Shown here piece by piece: positions 55,421 to 64,000 of a stretch of DNA of 64,000 nt. This stretch comes from Prosthecodimorpha staleyi (GTDB lineage: Bacteria > Pseudomonadota > Alphaproteobacteria > Rhizobiales > Ancalomicrobiaceae). The notes below the pieces were generated by a model that saw nothing but the letters and a program-made list of their open reading frames with translations, ran no database searches and was not told where the DNA came from. How positions within the stretch are numbered: the stretch's first letter is position 1; every line of letters begins with the position of its first letter. The DNA is taken from contig NZ_JAHHZF010000003.1 in assembly GCF_018729455.1 (NCBI RefSeq), positions 409,052-473,051 on the forward strand, written 5' to 3'. A program made the translations under genes and the position numbers.

Positions 55421-56361
55421 AGCGAAGCGAAATGGCAGCCATGGGCGAGGCCTCGGCGCAGTCCGGGCGGCAGCGCGCCATCCTGGTCGCCAATCCGGCC
55501 GCCGGCGGCTACAGGGCGTCCCGTATCGCCGCCGTCGCCGACGCGCTGCGGGCCCGCGGCATCGAAACCGAGACACGCCTGACCGCTGCGCCCGGCGACC
55601 TGGAGCGCATCGCCGCCGATCCCGCCACGACCGCCGACGTGATCCTGGCGGCGGGCGGCGACGGCACCATCAACGAGGCGGTGACGGGGCTGCTCGCCCG
55701 GCCTGGCGCGCGGCCGCATCTCGCGCTGGTCCCGGCCGGCACCGCCAATGTGCTCGCCTATGAACTCGGCCTCTCGGCCCGCCCGGGCCGCATCGCCGCG
55801 GCCGTCGCGACCGGCCGCACGGCGCCGCTCCATACCGGGCGGGCCAATGGCCGGGCCTTCATGCTGATGGTCTCGGCCGGTTTCGACGCCGATGTGGTGC
55901 ATGCGGTCGACCCCGCCGCCAAGCGGCGCTGGAAGCAGCTGGCTTTCGTGGCGACCGCGCTCCAGCGCGGTTTCGCCAAACGAAACCAGCCCGACCTGAC
56001 GGTCGTCGCCGACGGCCGCGCGATCCGCTGCCGGCTGGCCGTGGTCGCCAAGGCGATCCATTATGGCGGCCCGTTCCGGATCGCGCCCGATGCCGGGGCG
56101 ACACGCCCGGGGCTGCATCTGGTCGCGCTCCTGAAGGACGATCCCTGGTCGCTGATCCGCGCCGGCGCGGCACTGATCATGGGCCGGCTCGACCGCTCGC
56201 CGATCGCCCTGGTGATCCCGGTCACCGAATGCCGCATCGATGCCGCATCGCCCGTCCCGGTCCAGATCGACGGCGAGGCCTTCGGCTTCACCCCGGTCGC
56301 GGTCGAGACGGTCTCGGAAGTGCTGCGCGTGGTGGTGCCGGAGGCCGGCCGGCGGGGCTGA
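55417..56361 (+). CDS. Diacylglycerol/lipid kinase family protein (YegS-like)
   Basis: A 314-residue lipid kinase-like protein. The N-terminal nucleotide domain has [20 protein letters not shown] (phosphate contact) and the conserved [16 protein letters not shown]; the C-terminal beta domain includes [16 protein letters not shown]. It probably phosphorylates a lipid or sphingoid base at the membrane; the substrate is unknown. ATG 55417 overlaps the rnhA stop. Confidence 0.88.
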   Translation: MKRSEMAAMGEASAQSGRQRAILVANPAAGGYRASRIAAVADALRARGIETETRLTAAPGDLERIAADPATTADVILAAGGDGTINEAVTGLLARPGARPHLALVPAGTANVLAYELGLSARPGRIAAAVATGRTAPLHTGRANGRAFMLMVSAGFDADVVHAVDPAAKRRWKQLAFVATALQRGFAKRNQPDLTVVADGRAIRCRLAVVAKAIHYGGPFRIAPDAGATRPGLHLVALLKDDPWSLIRAGAALIMGRLDRSPIALVIPVTECRIDAASPVPVQIDGEAFGFTPVAVETVSEVLRVVVPEAGRRG

Positions 56362-56468
56362 CGGCCGGAGAGGGCCGCGCGACCGTGCTTCTTCGTGCGC
56401 CGTCCTTTGCCGCGGGCCGCGGCTCGGCTACATTGCGGCAACACGCAACCTGCAGGAGGCCGCAGCCC

Positions 56469-57182
56469 ATGACCGGTCGAGCCATCGCCACCGCCCTTCT
56501 GGCCGCGATCGCCGCCGGGCCGGCCCTCGCCGCCTCCAAGACGATCGATTATGGCTATGGCGCCTGCTCTTACAAGCTGCGCTTCGACCCCGCCAAGGTC
56601 AACGAAGCCCAGCTGCGCGACACGCTCCGCCTGCTATTCGATGCCCCGGTTCCCGACCTCTTCAACCAGCCCGAGCCGGCCAGGCTCCAACAGCAGATCG
56701 CCGCCACCGAGCAGAGCTGCAAGTCCAAGCTCGACGAGATCGGCCGCCTGAAACTTCTCGCCGTCCCGGGGGTCGAGGCTGCGCGCGACCAGTTGCGCGC
56801 GGAGACCGAGCTCTCCTGCCGAATGAGCCTGGCTGAACTGCGCGGCTTCACCGATCCGACGCAGCTGAACGGCTTCACGGCCGAACCGAAATGCACCTTC
56901 TATATCGACGCCTTGGCGGGCCGGGTGCCGAAGGCCAAGGCGCTGGAAACGCTCTCGGCCGCCTCCTGCGCCGACAACGCTTCGCCGGCCCGCTGCCGCA
57001 AGGAGTTCACCGACCGCGCCGGCGACGATGCGAAATACCGGATCGATCTCCTGAGCTACGGCTGGCGAAACTGCGTCCTGCACGCGCCAGACCAGCCCTC
57101 TTCCGATGGCAACGCAGCCCGCAACGAACTCGGCGAGAAACTGATCGCCCGCTACAAGATCAAGGAATCCTGCGAGGACTGA
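56469..57182 (+). CDS. Secreted cysteine-containing hypothetical protein
   Basis: A 237-residue protein with a signal peptide (MTGRAIATALLAAIAAGPALA, cleavage after ALA near 21). The mature protein has eight or more cysteines (GACSYKLRFD; EQSCKSKLDEIG; LSCRMSL; KCTFYIDA; ASCADNASPARCRKE; WRNCVLH; KESCED), so it is probably disulfide-bonded in the periplasm. No family is recognised. A 107-bp gap separates it from the lipid kinase gene. Confidence 0.75.
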   Translation: MTGRAIATALLAAIAAGPALAASKTIDYGYGACSYKLRFDPAKVNEAQLRDTLRLLFDAPVPDLFNQPEPARLQQQIAATEQSCKSKLDEIGRLKLLAVPGVEAARDQLRAETELSCRMSLAELRGFTDPTQLNGFTAEPKCTFYIDALAGRVPKAKALETLSAASCADNASPARCRKEFTDRAGDDAKYRIDLLSYGWRNCVLHAPDQPSSDGNAARNELGEKLIARYKIKESCED

Positions 57183-57219
57183 CGGCAGCGCGGGTCGGGC
57201 CACACGTCCGGGCCGATCG

Positions 57220-57239
57220 CGGCGGCGCGAAAGCCGCCG
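57220..57239 (+). terminator. Hairpin between convergent genes
   Basis: CGGCGGC-GCGAAA-GCCGCCG, a 7-bp stem with a 6-nt loop, between the plus-strand gene ending at 57182 and the minus-strand peroxiredoxin ending at 57297. No T-run follows. Confidence 0.45.
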
Positions 57240-57296
57240 TAAGGGCACGCCCCCGGCGGAACACGAAGTCCGGCCGGGAGCGCACAGGAATCGGGA

Positions 57297-57776
57297 TCAG
57301 AGCTGCTGCAGCAGGCGGGCGGCGCCGGAGGCATCGGCCGTGCCGGGGCTGTCCTCGATGTTGAGGGCGGTCACGACGCCGTCGTCGACGATCATCGAAA
57401 AGCGCTTGGAGCGCAGGCCCATCACACCGAGTTCGATGTCGAGACCGAGCTTCTTGGTGAAGTCGGCATTGCCGTCGGCCAGGAACAGGATCTTGTCCTT
57501 CGCCCCGGTATGGCGCGCCCAGGCGGCCATGACGAAGGGATCGTTGACGGCGACCACCGCGACCTCGTCGATGCCCTTGGCCTTGAAGTGATCGAGATTG
57601 TCGAGGAAGCCCGGCAGATGGTTCATCGAGCAGGTCGGCGTGAAGGCGCCCGGCACGCCGAACAGGACGACCTTGCGGCCCTTGAAGATCTCGTCGCTGG
57701 TGCGGTCGACCGCGCCCTCGTCGGTCATGATGCGGAACTTGGCTGCGGGCAGCGCCGAGCCGACGGCGATGGTCAT
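57297..57776 (-). CDS. Peroxiredoxin, Prx5 type
   Basis: A 159-residue peroxiredoxin. The peroxidatic cysteine is in FGVPGAFTPTCSMNHLPGF (about Cys49), with the Thr four residues before and a downstream Arg. It reduces peroxides using thiol donors, probably glutathione or glutaredoxin as in this subfamily; gshA elsewhere in the window is consistent. ATG 57776 is the family start (MTIAVGSALPAAKF). Confidence 0.94.
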   Translation of the reverse strand: MTIAVGSALPAAKFRIMTDEGAVDRTSDEIFKGRKVVLFGVPGAFTPTCSMNHLPGFLDNLDHFKAKGIDEVAVVAVNDPFVMAAWARHTGAKDKILFLADGNADFTKKLGLDIELGVMGLRSKRFSMIVDDGVVTALNIEDSPGTADASGAARLLQQL

Positions 57777-57896
57777 GCGGATGGTCCCCCTGATGTTGTT
57801 CGTGCGCGCGCAAGCAGGCGCGCATGCTGACTTAGGGCGCTGTGCCGGTGGCGTCGAGTGCAGACCGGCGCTGCATGTCGCGCGGGGCGCGCGCGG

Positions 57897-58721
57897 TCAA
57901 TCCAGCCGCCAGGCCTGTTCGACGGCGCGATCCGGCGTCACCACGGTGAAGCGCAAGGCGGCCTCCTTCGGCGAAGCGCCGGGCGGCAGGCCTTCGAGGG
58001 CGACACGCCAGCGGGTCCGGCCGCCCTCGCGACCAAGCCGGACCGGCAGCGGCAGCGCCCAGCCCTCCGGGCCTTCGGCGAACAGATCCTGCTGTTCCTC
58101 CGGCCGGTCGCTGACGACGGTCACGACCAGGGTCTCGGGACCGTTCCCGGTCTTGGGTGCCGCCTCGCGTGCGACCGACGCCACCGCAAGCGGCGCCGTC
58201 GCTTCGATGCGGACCGGTACCTGCCGCAGCGCTTCCTCGATCGCTGCGACCTCGCCGGGAGCCGGTCGGGCCTTGGGATCGATCCGCGCCTCCACCTCGG
58301 CCTCCACCGGCAGGCAGATGTCGCGGCAGACGCCGATCATCACCTTGGCGACCAGACGCGCCGGAAGGCCGGGATCGGCCAGGCGAACGGCCAGCGGCAA
58401 CACGACCGGCGCGGTATAGCCGACACTCTGGCCGTGTCCTTCGCCGAAGCGCTCCGGCGCCGGAAAGGCGATCTCGACGCCGGCAATGTTCTGCGAGGCG
58501 CCGGTCTCGATCGTCGGCGGAATGCCGGCATCGCCGGGCGAGCGCCAATAGGTCTTCCAGCCCGGCAGCAGGGCGATCTCCAGCCCCATTTGGGCCGAAC
58601 CACCGTGAATGGGGCCGGTCAGGAGGCGGATTTCGGCACCGTTCAGTGCCTCGTTCCCGGCCCGCGCCGGCACGGTGGCGAATAGCAGGGAAAGGAGTCC
58701 GGCCAGGATCGCGGTCTTCAT
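57897..58721 (-). CDS. Periplasmic DsbD N-terminal-domain-like protein
   Basis: A 274-residue protein with a signal peptide ending ARA (about residue 21). The mature part has the DsbD-alpha-type segments GWKTYWRSPGDAGIPPTIE and VMIGVCRDICLPVEAEVEA (CxxxC, the redox pair). It lacks the membrane and thioredoxin domains of full DsbD. Likely roles are thiol handling in the periplasm or in cytochrome/ copper delivery; the partner is not adjacent. Also close to protein-disulfide reductase family proteins from other Rhizobiales. Confidence 0.85.
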   Translation of the reverse strand: MKTAILAGLLSLLFATVPARAGNEALNGAEIRLLTGPIHGGSAQMGLEIALLPGWKTYWRSPGDAGIPPTIETGASQNIAGVEIAFPAPERFGEGHGQSVGYTAPVVLPLAVRLADPGLPARLVAKVMIGVCRDICLPVEAEVEARIDPKARPAPGEVAAIEEALRQVPVRIEATAPLAVASVAREAAPKTGNGPETLVVTVVSDRPEEQQDLFAEGPEGWALPLPVRLGREGGRTRWRVALEGLPPGASPKEAALRFTVVTPDRAVEQAWRLD

Positions 58722-58948
58722 GGATCGGTCTTACGCAATGATTTCGCCCCTGTCGCGGCCCCACCGCTCATAATCACGTGAGACCCATCGGCGCGGCCCG
58801 CGATTGCCGTGGGGACCGGCTCTGCTATTCTTGCTGCAGGAGAGGCGCCCGCCGGGAACCGCAACGGGACCGTCGTGCCGGGTGCCGAGGCATTGGAACC
58901 GGCGCCGCCGCGGGCGGGGGATCCGGTTCGCGAAACGAGGGTGCAAGC

Positions 58949-59548
58949 ATGGCCTCCGCAATCCGGAGGGAATATCTGGACGGACAGATCCTGATCGCCA
59001 TGCCGGGCATGGACGATCAGCGCTTCTCTCGTGCCCTGGTCTATATGTGCGCCCACTCCTCGGAGGGCGCGATGGGCATCATCCTCAACCAGCTCGCCCC
59101 GCCACCGGTCAATTTCGGCGAACTCCTCGTGCAGCTCGACGTGATTCCCGCGGCCGACCAGATCCGGTTGCCGGCACTCGCCCGGCGCATGCGCGTGCAT
59201 CACGGTGGCCCGGTCGAGACCGGCCGCGGCTTCGTTCTGCATTCGGCCGACTACTTCATCGAGAACGCGACCCTGACGATCGACGACGCCGTTTCGCTGA
59301 CCACGACGCTCGAGATCCTGAAGGCCATCGCGGAAGGCCGAGGGCCTTCGGACGCCATGCTGGCGCTCGGCTATGCCGGCTGGCAGCCCGGCCAGTTGGA
59401 GACCGAGATCCAGTCCAATGTCTGGCTGAACTGCGATGCCGACGCCGACCTGATCTTCGATCTCGATCTGGAAACCAAATACGACCGCGCCCTGCGCAAG
59501 ATCGGCATCGATATCGGCATGCTGTCGCGCGAAGCCGGCCACGCCTGA
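58949..59548 (+). CDS. YqgE/AlgH family protein (UPF0301)
   Basis: A 199-residue protein of the YqgE/AlgH fold. [23 protein letters not shown] and [11 protein letters not shown] at the N-terminus, [20 protein letters not shown] in the centre, and [16 protein letters not shown] are diagnostic. The role is not known. ATG 58949 follows GAGG. It is divergent from the DsbD-like gene, with 227 bp between starts. Confidence 0.93.
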   Translation: MASAIRREYLDGQILIAMPGMDDQRFSRALVYMCAHSSEGAMGIILNQLAPPPVNFGELLVQLDVIPAADQIRLPALARRMRVHHGGPVETGRGFVLHSADYFIENATLTIDDAVSLTTTLEILKAIAEGRGPSDAMLALGYAGWQPGQLETEIQSNVWLNCDADADLIFDLDLETKYDRALRKIGIDIGMLSREAGHA

Positions 59549-59665
59549 GGCGACTGAGGCAGAGTGGCCGCCCCGCTGCCCCTGGGCCAGGCACGCCATC
59601 TCGGCTGACGGTCCCACGCGGCCGGCTAGGTCAAGCCGGGCGGTCAGGGACAGGCCCGGCGGCGG

Positions 59666-60274
59666 TCAATACAGCGTCTGCCGGTAGCGCTCGAGCATTT
59701 CCGCCTGGGTCTCGGCCGTGGCGAGCCCGATCTGGTCGCGCATCATCTCGCCCATGGAGGGCAGCGTCGCCCGGTCGATCTGGACCGCCGGGTCCCACAG
59801 CCGCGAGCGCATCAGCGCCTTGGCGCAATGCAGATAGGCCTCGCGGACGGCGACCCGCAGGACCGTCTTCGGCAGGCGGCCGTCGATGGCGAAGCGGGCG
59901 GTCAGGTCCGGATCGTCGTGGATCTCGGCCGTGCCGTTGACCCGCAAGGTCTCGTCCATGCCGGGGATCAGGAACAGGATCCCGATACCCGGATGGGCGA
60001 GGATGTTGGTCAGGCTGTCGAGCCGGTTGTTACCCGGCCGGTCCGGGATCAGCAGCGTGCGGTCGTCCTCGATCGTCACGAAACCCGGCGCGTCGCCGCG
60101 CGGGGTCACGTCGCCGAGGCCGTCCGGCCCGGTCGTCGCCAGAACCATGAAGGGCGACAGGCCGATCAGCCGGCGGCAATGCGCGTCGAGCCGGTCGAGC
60201 TGCTTCTTCGCGCTGCGCTCGCGGGTCGGCCCGTAGAGGGCGCGAAGGCTGTCGACGGACGTGATGCGAGACAT
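59666..60274 (-). CDS. PPOX-class FMN-dependent flavoprotein
   Basis: A 202-residue pyridoxamine 5'-phosphate oxidase-like protein of the MSMEG_1061 group. SPFMVLATTGPDGLGDVTPRG and LLIPDRPGNNRLDSLTNILA form the FMN-binding barrel, and LHCAKALMRSRLWDP follows. These proteins use FMN (or F420 in actinobacteria); the substrate is unknown, but the genes are often linked to detoxification. ATG 60274 fits the family start. Confidence 0.9.
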   Translation of the reverse strand: MSRITSVDSLRALYGPTRERSAKKQLDRLDAHCRRLIGLSPFMVLATTGPDGLGDVTPRGDAPGFVTIEDDRTLLIPDRPGNNRLDSLTNILAHPGIGILFLIPGMDETLRVNGTAEIHDDPDLTARFAIDGRLPKTVLRVAVREAYLHCAKALMRSRLWDPAVQIDRATLPSMGEMMRDQIGLATAETQAEMLERYRQTLY

Positions 60275-60378
60275 GGCGATCCCAAGAGGTTCGAACGGAT
60301 GGCGAAACGGCAGCGGCCGGACCCGGGCCGCCATCCCAGCCAATTCCGGCGCGGGCGTCGATCCGCCCCGCCTGCAGA

Positions 60379-60927
60379 TCAGGGCAGCGATTCGAAGCCC
60401 GGGCCGAAGCCGGCGAGGCTGATCGGGATGCCGATGCCCTCCTCGGGGGTCTGGAAGACGATGAAGGTCGCCTGCTTGCCGGTGCGCAACTGCTCGACCA
60501 GCTTGTCGTCCATCAGGACCTCCGCGATGCAGCCGTTCGGCAGGCAGCGGACGAAGGCGGTGCGGCCGACATCGACCTGGTCGACCTTGAGGCCGAGCCC
60601 GGACGGCAGCAGGACGCCGAGCGGTGCCAGGACGCGCAGGATGCGCGACTTCTTGTCGGCCGTCTTCAACACGATCACCGACAGGCCGACATTCGGCCGG
60701 TCCTCGGCGGTTACGTTCTGGATCAGAGCGCATTGCTCAGACTTGGAGCCAGGCGGCGTATCGCAGCGGATCTGCCAGTCCCCATGCTGACCCTTGACGG
60801 CGCCCTGGGCGGCGGCCGGCACGCTCCAGCCGGCGGCCCCGAGCAGCAGCGCGGCGACGGCAAGCGCGCGGCGCATCGGCGCGGTCCGGGCGGATCGGCC
60901 AGAGACGTTCGACCGAACTTCGATCAC
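60379..60927 (-). CDS. Invasion-associated locus B (IalB) family protein
   Basis: A 182-residue secreted protein. After the signal peptide (RRALAVAALLLGAAGWSVPA, cleavage near AAAQ), KGQHGDWQIRCDTPPGSKSE with the conserved cysteine and QCALIQNVTAEDRPNVGL are typical of IalB, and FVRCLPNGCIAEVLMDD carries the second cysteine pair. IalB is linked to erythrocyte invasion in Bartonella, but the family is common in free-living Alphaproteobacteria. GTG 60927 is chosen: GGAGG lies seven bases upstream. ATG 60876 is the alternative. Confidence 0.88.
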   Translation of the reverse strand: MIEVRSNVSGRSARTAPMRRALAVAALLLGAAGWSVPAAAQGAVKGQHGDWQIRCDTPPGSKSEQCALIQNVTAEDRPNVGLSVIVLKTADKKSRILRVLAPLGVLLPSGLGLKVDQVDVGRTAFVRCLPNGCIAEVLMDDKLVEQLRTGKQATFIVFQTPEEGIGIPISLAGFGPGFESLP

Positions 60928-61547
60928 GGAATTCCCTCCAATCTTGCCGGCATCCCGGGATGCCGCGCCGCATCCCGGCGGTCCGGTCGATCCGGTGCCT
61001 TCCGATGCCGCCGATTCTTGCGGCGTCGCACAGCCGTCCGCGCCGAAGATTCGCAATGGTCGCCAAATTGCCTCAGTGCGCCCGGCTTGGCCAGATTGCG
61101 AATGGCAGGCCCTTTCACTAGGTACTTTCGACTAGGGACATTCCCGGATTCCGCGCTGCGGCGTACGGGAAACTGGCTACGGACCAAGGCTTTTTCGTGA
61201 GGCGGCGCCGGACGCTAGGCTGTCCGAAGCAAAAATGCCGCACGATTACGCCGGCCGACCCGTTGCGGGGCGGGGCTGGCTGTGCTTTTGGTTTTCGTGC
61301 CTTGATCTCGATCAAACCGGCATCGACAAAATGACGCAGTGCAACCGAATTTGCGCCGCATCGCACTGTCGACCGGGGGCCGCCGGAGAGCCCCGGCAGC
61401 GCGGGGTCGGCACGGGGTGATCCCGAAGGCGGGCGGGCAGGCTCACGGAGAGCGCAAGACCGGACAGAACCGGGCTTGCCGCACGAGCCGAACGACAGAA
61501 CAGGAATTCGACCGCCGGAAGGCTGGTCAAGGGCAAGGAGCTGAGAC
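60928..61547. other. Long divergent gap before coxB (620 bp)
   Basis: The space between the IalB gene and coxB. It includes an AT-richer section (about 61095-61240), a perfect FNR/FixK box at 61302-61315 and the coxB ribosome site. No gene or RNA is seen; the open frames on both strands lack similarity. Confidence 0.55.
61302..61315. promoter_or_regulatory. FNR/FixK-type box upstream of coxB
   Basis: TTGATCTCGATCAA, a perfect match to TTGAT-N4-ATCAA, 233 bp before the coxB start. For an aa3-type oxidase the effect could be repression under low oxygen as well as activation. Confidence 0.65.
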
Positions 61548-62444
61548 GTGATCCGACATGTGATGCGGCAGAGCGCATGGACCCTGGCCGTGATGGCCGG
61601 CCTCGCGATCGCGGCGATCTTCGGTACCGGGGCGGCGCTGGCGGCGCAGCCGGTGCCGTGGCAGATGGGGCTGCAGCCCGCCGCAACGGACGTTCACGCC
61701 GATATTCGCGCCTTCGAGAGCTTCACACTGGTGATCATCACGGTGATCACGCTCTTCGTGCTGGCGCTGCTGATCTACGTGATGGTCAAGTTCAACGCCA
61801 AGGCCAACCCGGTCCCGTCGAAGACCTCGCACAACACGCTGATCGAGGTCATCTGGACGGTCGCACCGGTCATGATCCTGGTCCTGATCGCGATCCCGTC
61901 CTTCCGGCTGCTCTACAAGGAGCTGATCATTCCGCCGGTCGACATCACCGTGAAGGCGACCGGCTACCAGTGGTACTGGGGTTACGAGTATCCCGACCTG
62001 AAGGACGCCAAGAACAGGCCGGTCTCGTTCGATTCGGTCATGCTCGGCGATGCCGACCGCAAGGATCCGGTCAAGCAGCCGCGCCTGCTGGCGGTCGACA
62101 ACAATCTGGTCGTGCCGGTCGGCAAGGTCGTCCGCGTCCAGGTCACTGCCGCCGACGTGATCCACGCCCTCGCGGTGCCGGCCTTCGGCATCAAGATCGA
62201 CGGCTATCCGGGCCGCCTCAACGAGACGTGGTTCAAGGCCAACCAGACCGGCATGTTCTACGGCCAGTGCTCGGAACTGTGCGGCAAGGACCACTCCGCG
62301 ATGCCGATCGCCGTCCAGGTCGTGACCGAGCAGCAGTATGCCGCCTGGTCGACGGCCGCGCAGAAGAGCCTCTCGGACGCCAACAAGGTTCTGGCGGCCA
62401 TGATCGAGGCTGACGAGAAGACCACCGCGGTGGCTCAGCGCTGA
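61548..62444 (+). CDS. coxB: Cytochrome c oxidase subunit II
   Basis: A 298-residue subunit II. After an N-terminal signal-type helix, two membrane helices (about 62-82 and 98-118) anchor a periplasmic cupredoxin domain. The CuA ligands lie in YGQCSELCGKDHSAMPI (Cys, Glu, Cys, His, Met) plus an upstream His (ADVIHALAVPAFG). YQWYWGYEYPD is the aromatic electron-entry segment. The start is GTG 61548 with AAGGAG seven to eight bases upstream. It lies 80 bp before coxA and receives electrons from cytochrome c. Confidence 0.95.
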   Translation: MIRHVMRQSAWTLAVMAGLAIAAIFGTGAALAAQPVPWQMGLQPAATDVHADIRAFESFTLVIITVITLFVLALLIYVMVKFNAKANPVPSKTSHNTLIEVIWTVAPVMILVLIAIPSFRLLYKELIIPPVDITVKATGYQWYWGYEYPDLKDAKNRPVSFDSVMLGDADRKDPVKQPRLLAVDNNLVVPVGKVVRVQVTAADVIHALAVPAFGIKIDGYPGRLNETWFKANQTGMFYGQCSELCGKDHSAMPIAVQVVTEQQYAAWSTAAQKSLSDANKVLAAMIEADEKTTAVAQR

Positions 62445-62458
62445 GCCGGCATCGATAA

Positions 62459-64000
<1,542 letters not shown>

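Overview
This 64 kb window is very GC-rich (roughly 70%) and densely coded. It looks like a chromosomal segment of an alphaproteobacterium of the order Hyphomicrobiales (Rhizobiales). The family evidence is an NdvA/ChvA-type cyclic glucan exporter, rhizobial-type gshA, divergent LysR/DUF1127 genes, IalB, a coxB-coxA locus and several FNR/FixK-type palindromes. The genus cannot be fixed from the sequence alone. I see no tRNA, rRNA, CRISPR array, insertion sequence or prophage.

Layout. 1-1.6 kb: end of a lut lactate-utilisation operon (lutB, lutC). 1.6-4.5 kb: small hypothetical genes and an hsp20 behind a perfect FNR/FixK box. 4.6-11.6 kb: a ThDP enzyme, then a tandem duplication of about 2.7 kb carrying a secreted TPR-caspase gene. 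The first copy is broken and the second intact, and the duplicated unit carried the last 93 bp of the ThDP gene with it. 11.7-16.2 kb (minus): a large acyl-CoA-synthetase-like/GNAT protein, a universal stress protein and a host-attachment family protein. 16.4-25 kb: metabolic and housekeeping genes (SDR, acyl-CoA dehydrogenase, sulfotransferase, EamA transporter, xseA, LysR/quinone reductase pair, rsmE). 25-28.8 kb: an hscC-type Hsp70 with an atypical J protein. 29-30.5 kb: gshA. 30.6-32.3 kb: a two-gene cassette of an intracellular-type subtilase and a small protein with an I9-inhibitor-like tail. 32-41.7 kb: DUF937 protein, membrane protein, DUF1127/LysR pair, an ArsR-type regulator flanked by a copied LysR tail, a DUF4760-like membrane protein, thioesterase, a FixK-box divergent pair, and azlCD. 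41.7-46.8 kb: glycerate kinase, ndvA and a polytopic membrane protein. 46.9-51.7 kb: the gcvT-gcvH-gcvPA-gcvPB operon behind a tandem glycine riboswitch. 52-60.9 kb: lipoprotein, ispH-thrB-rnhA-lipid kinase cluster, peroxiredoxin, DsbD-N protein, YqgE, PPOX flavoprotein and IalB. 61.5-64 kb: coxB and the first 492 codons of coxA.

How the parts fit together. Five TTGAT-N4-(A/G/C)TCAA palindromes (four good, one weaker) lie upstream of hsp20, the universal stress gene, the host-attachment gene, a divergent hypothetical/kinase pair and coxB. This suggests a dispersed oxygen-responsive (FNR/FixK) stress regulon. The least ordinary loci are the duplicated TPR-caspase locus and the subtilase/I9-like cassette.
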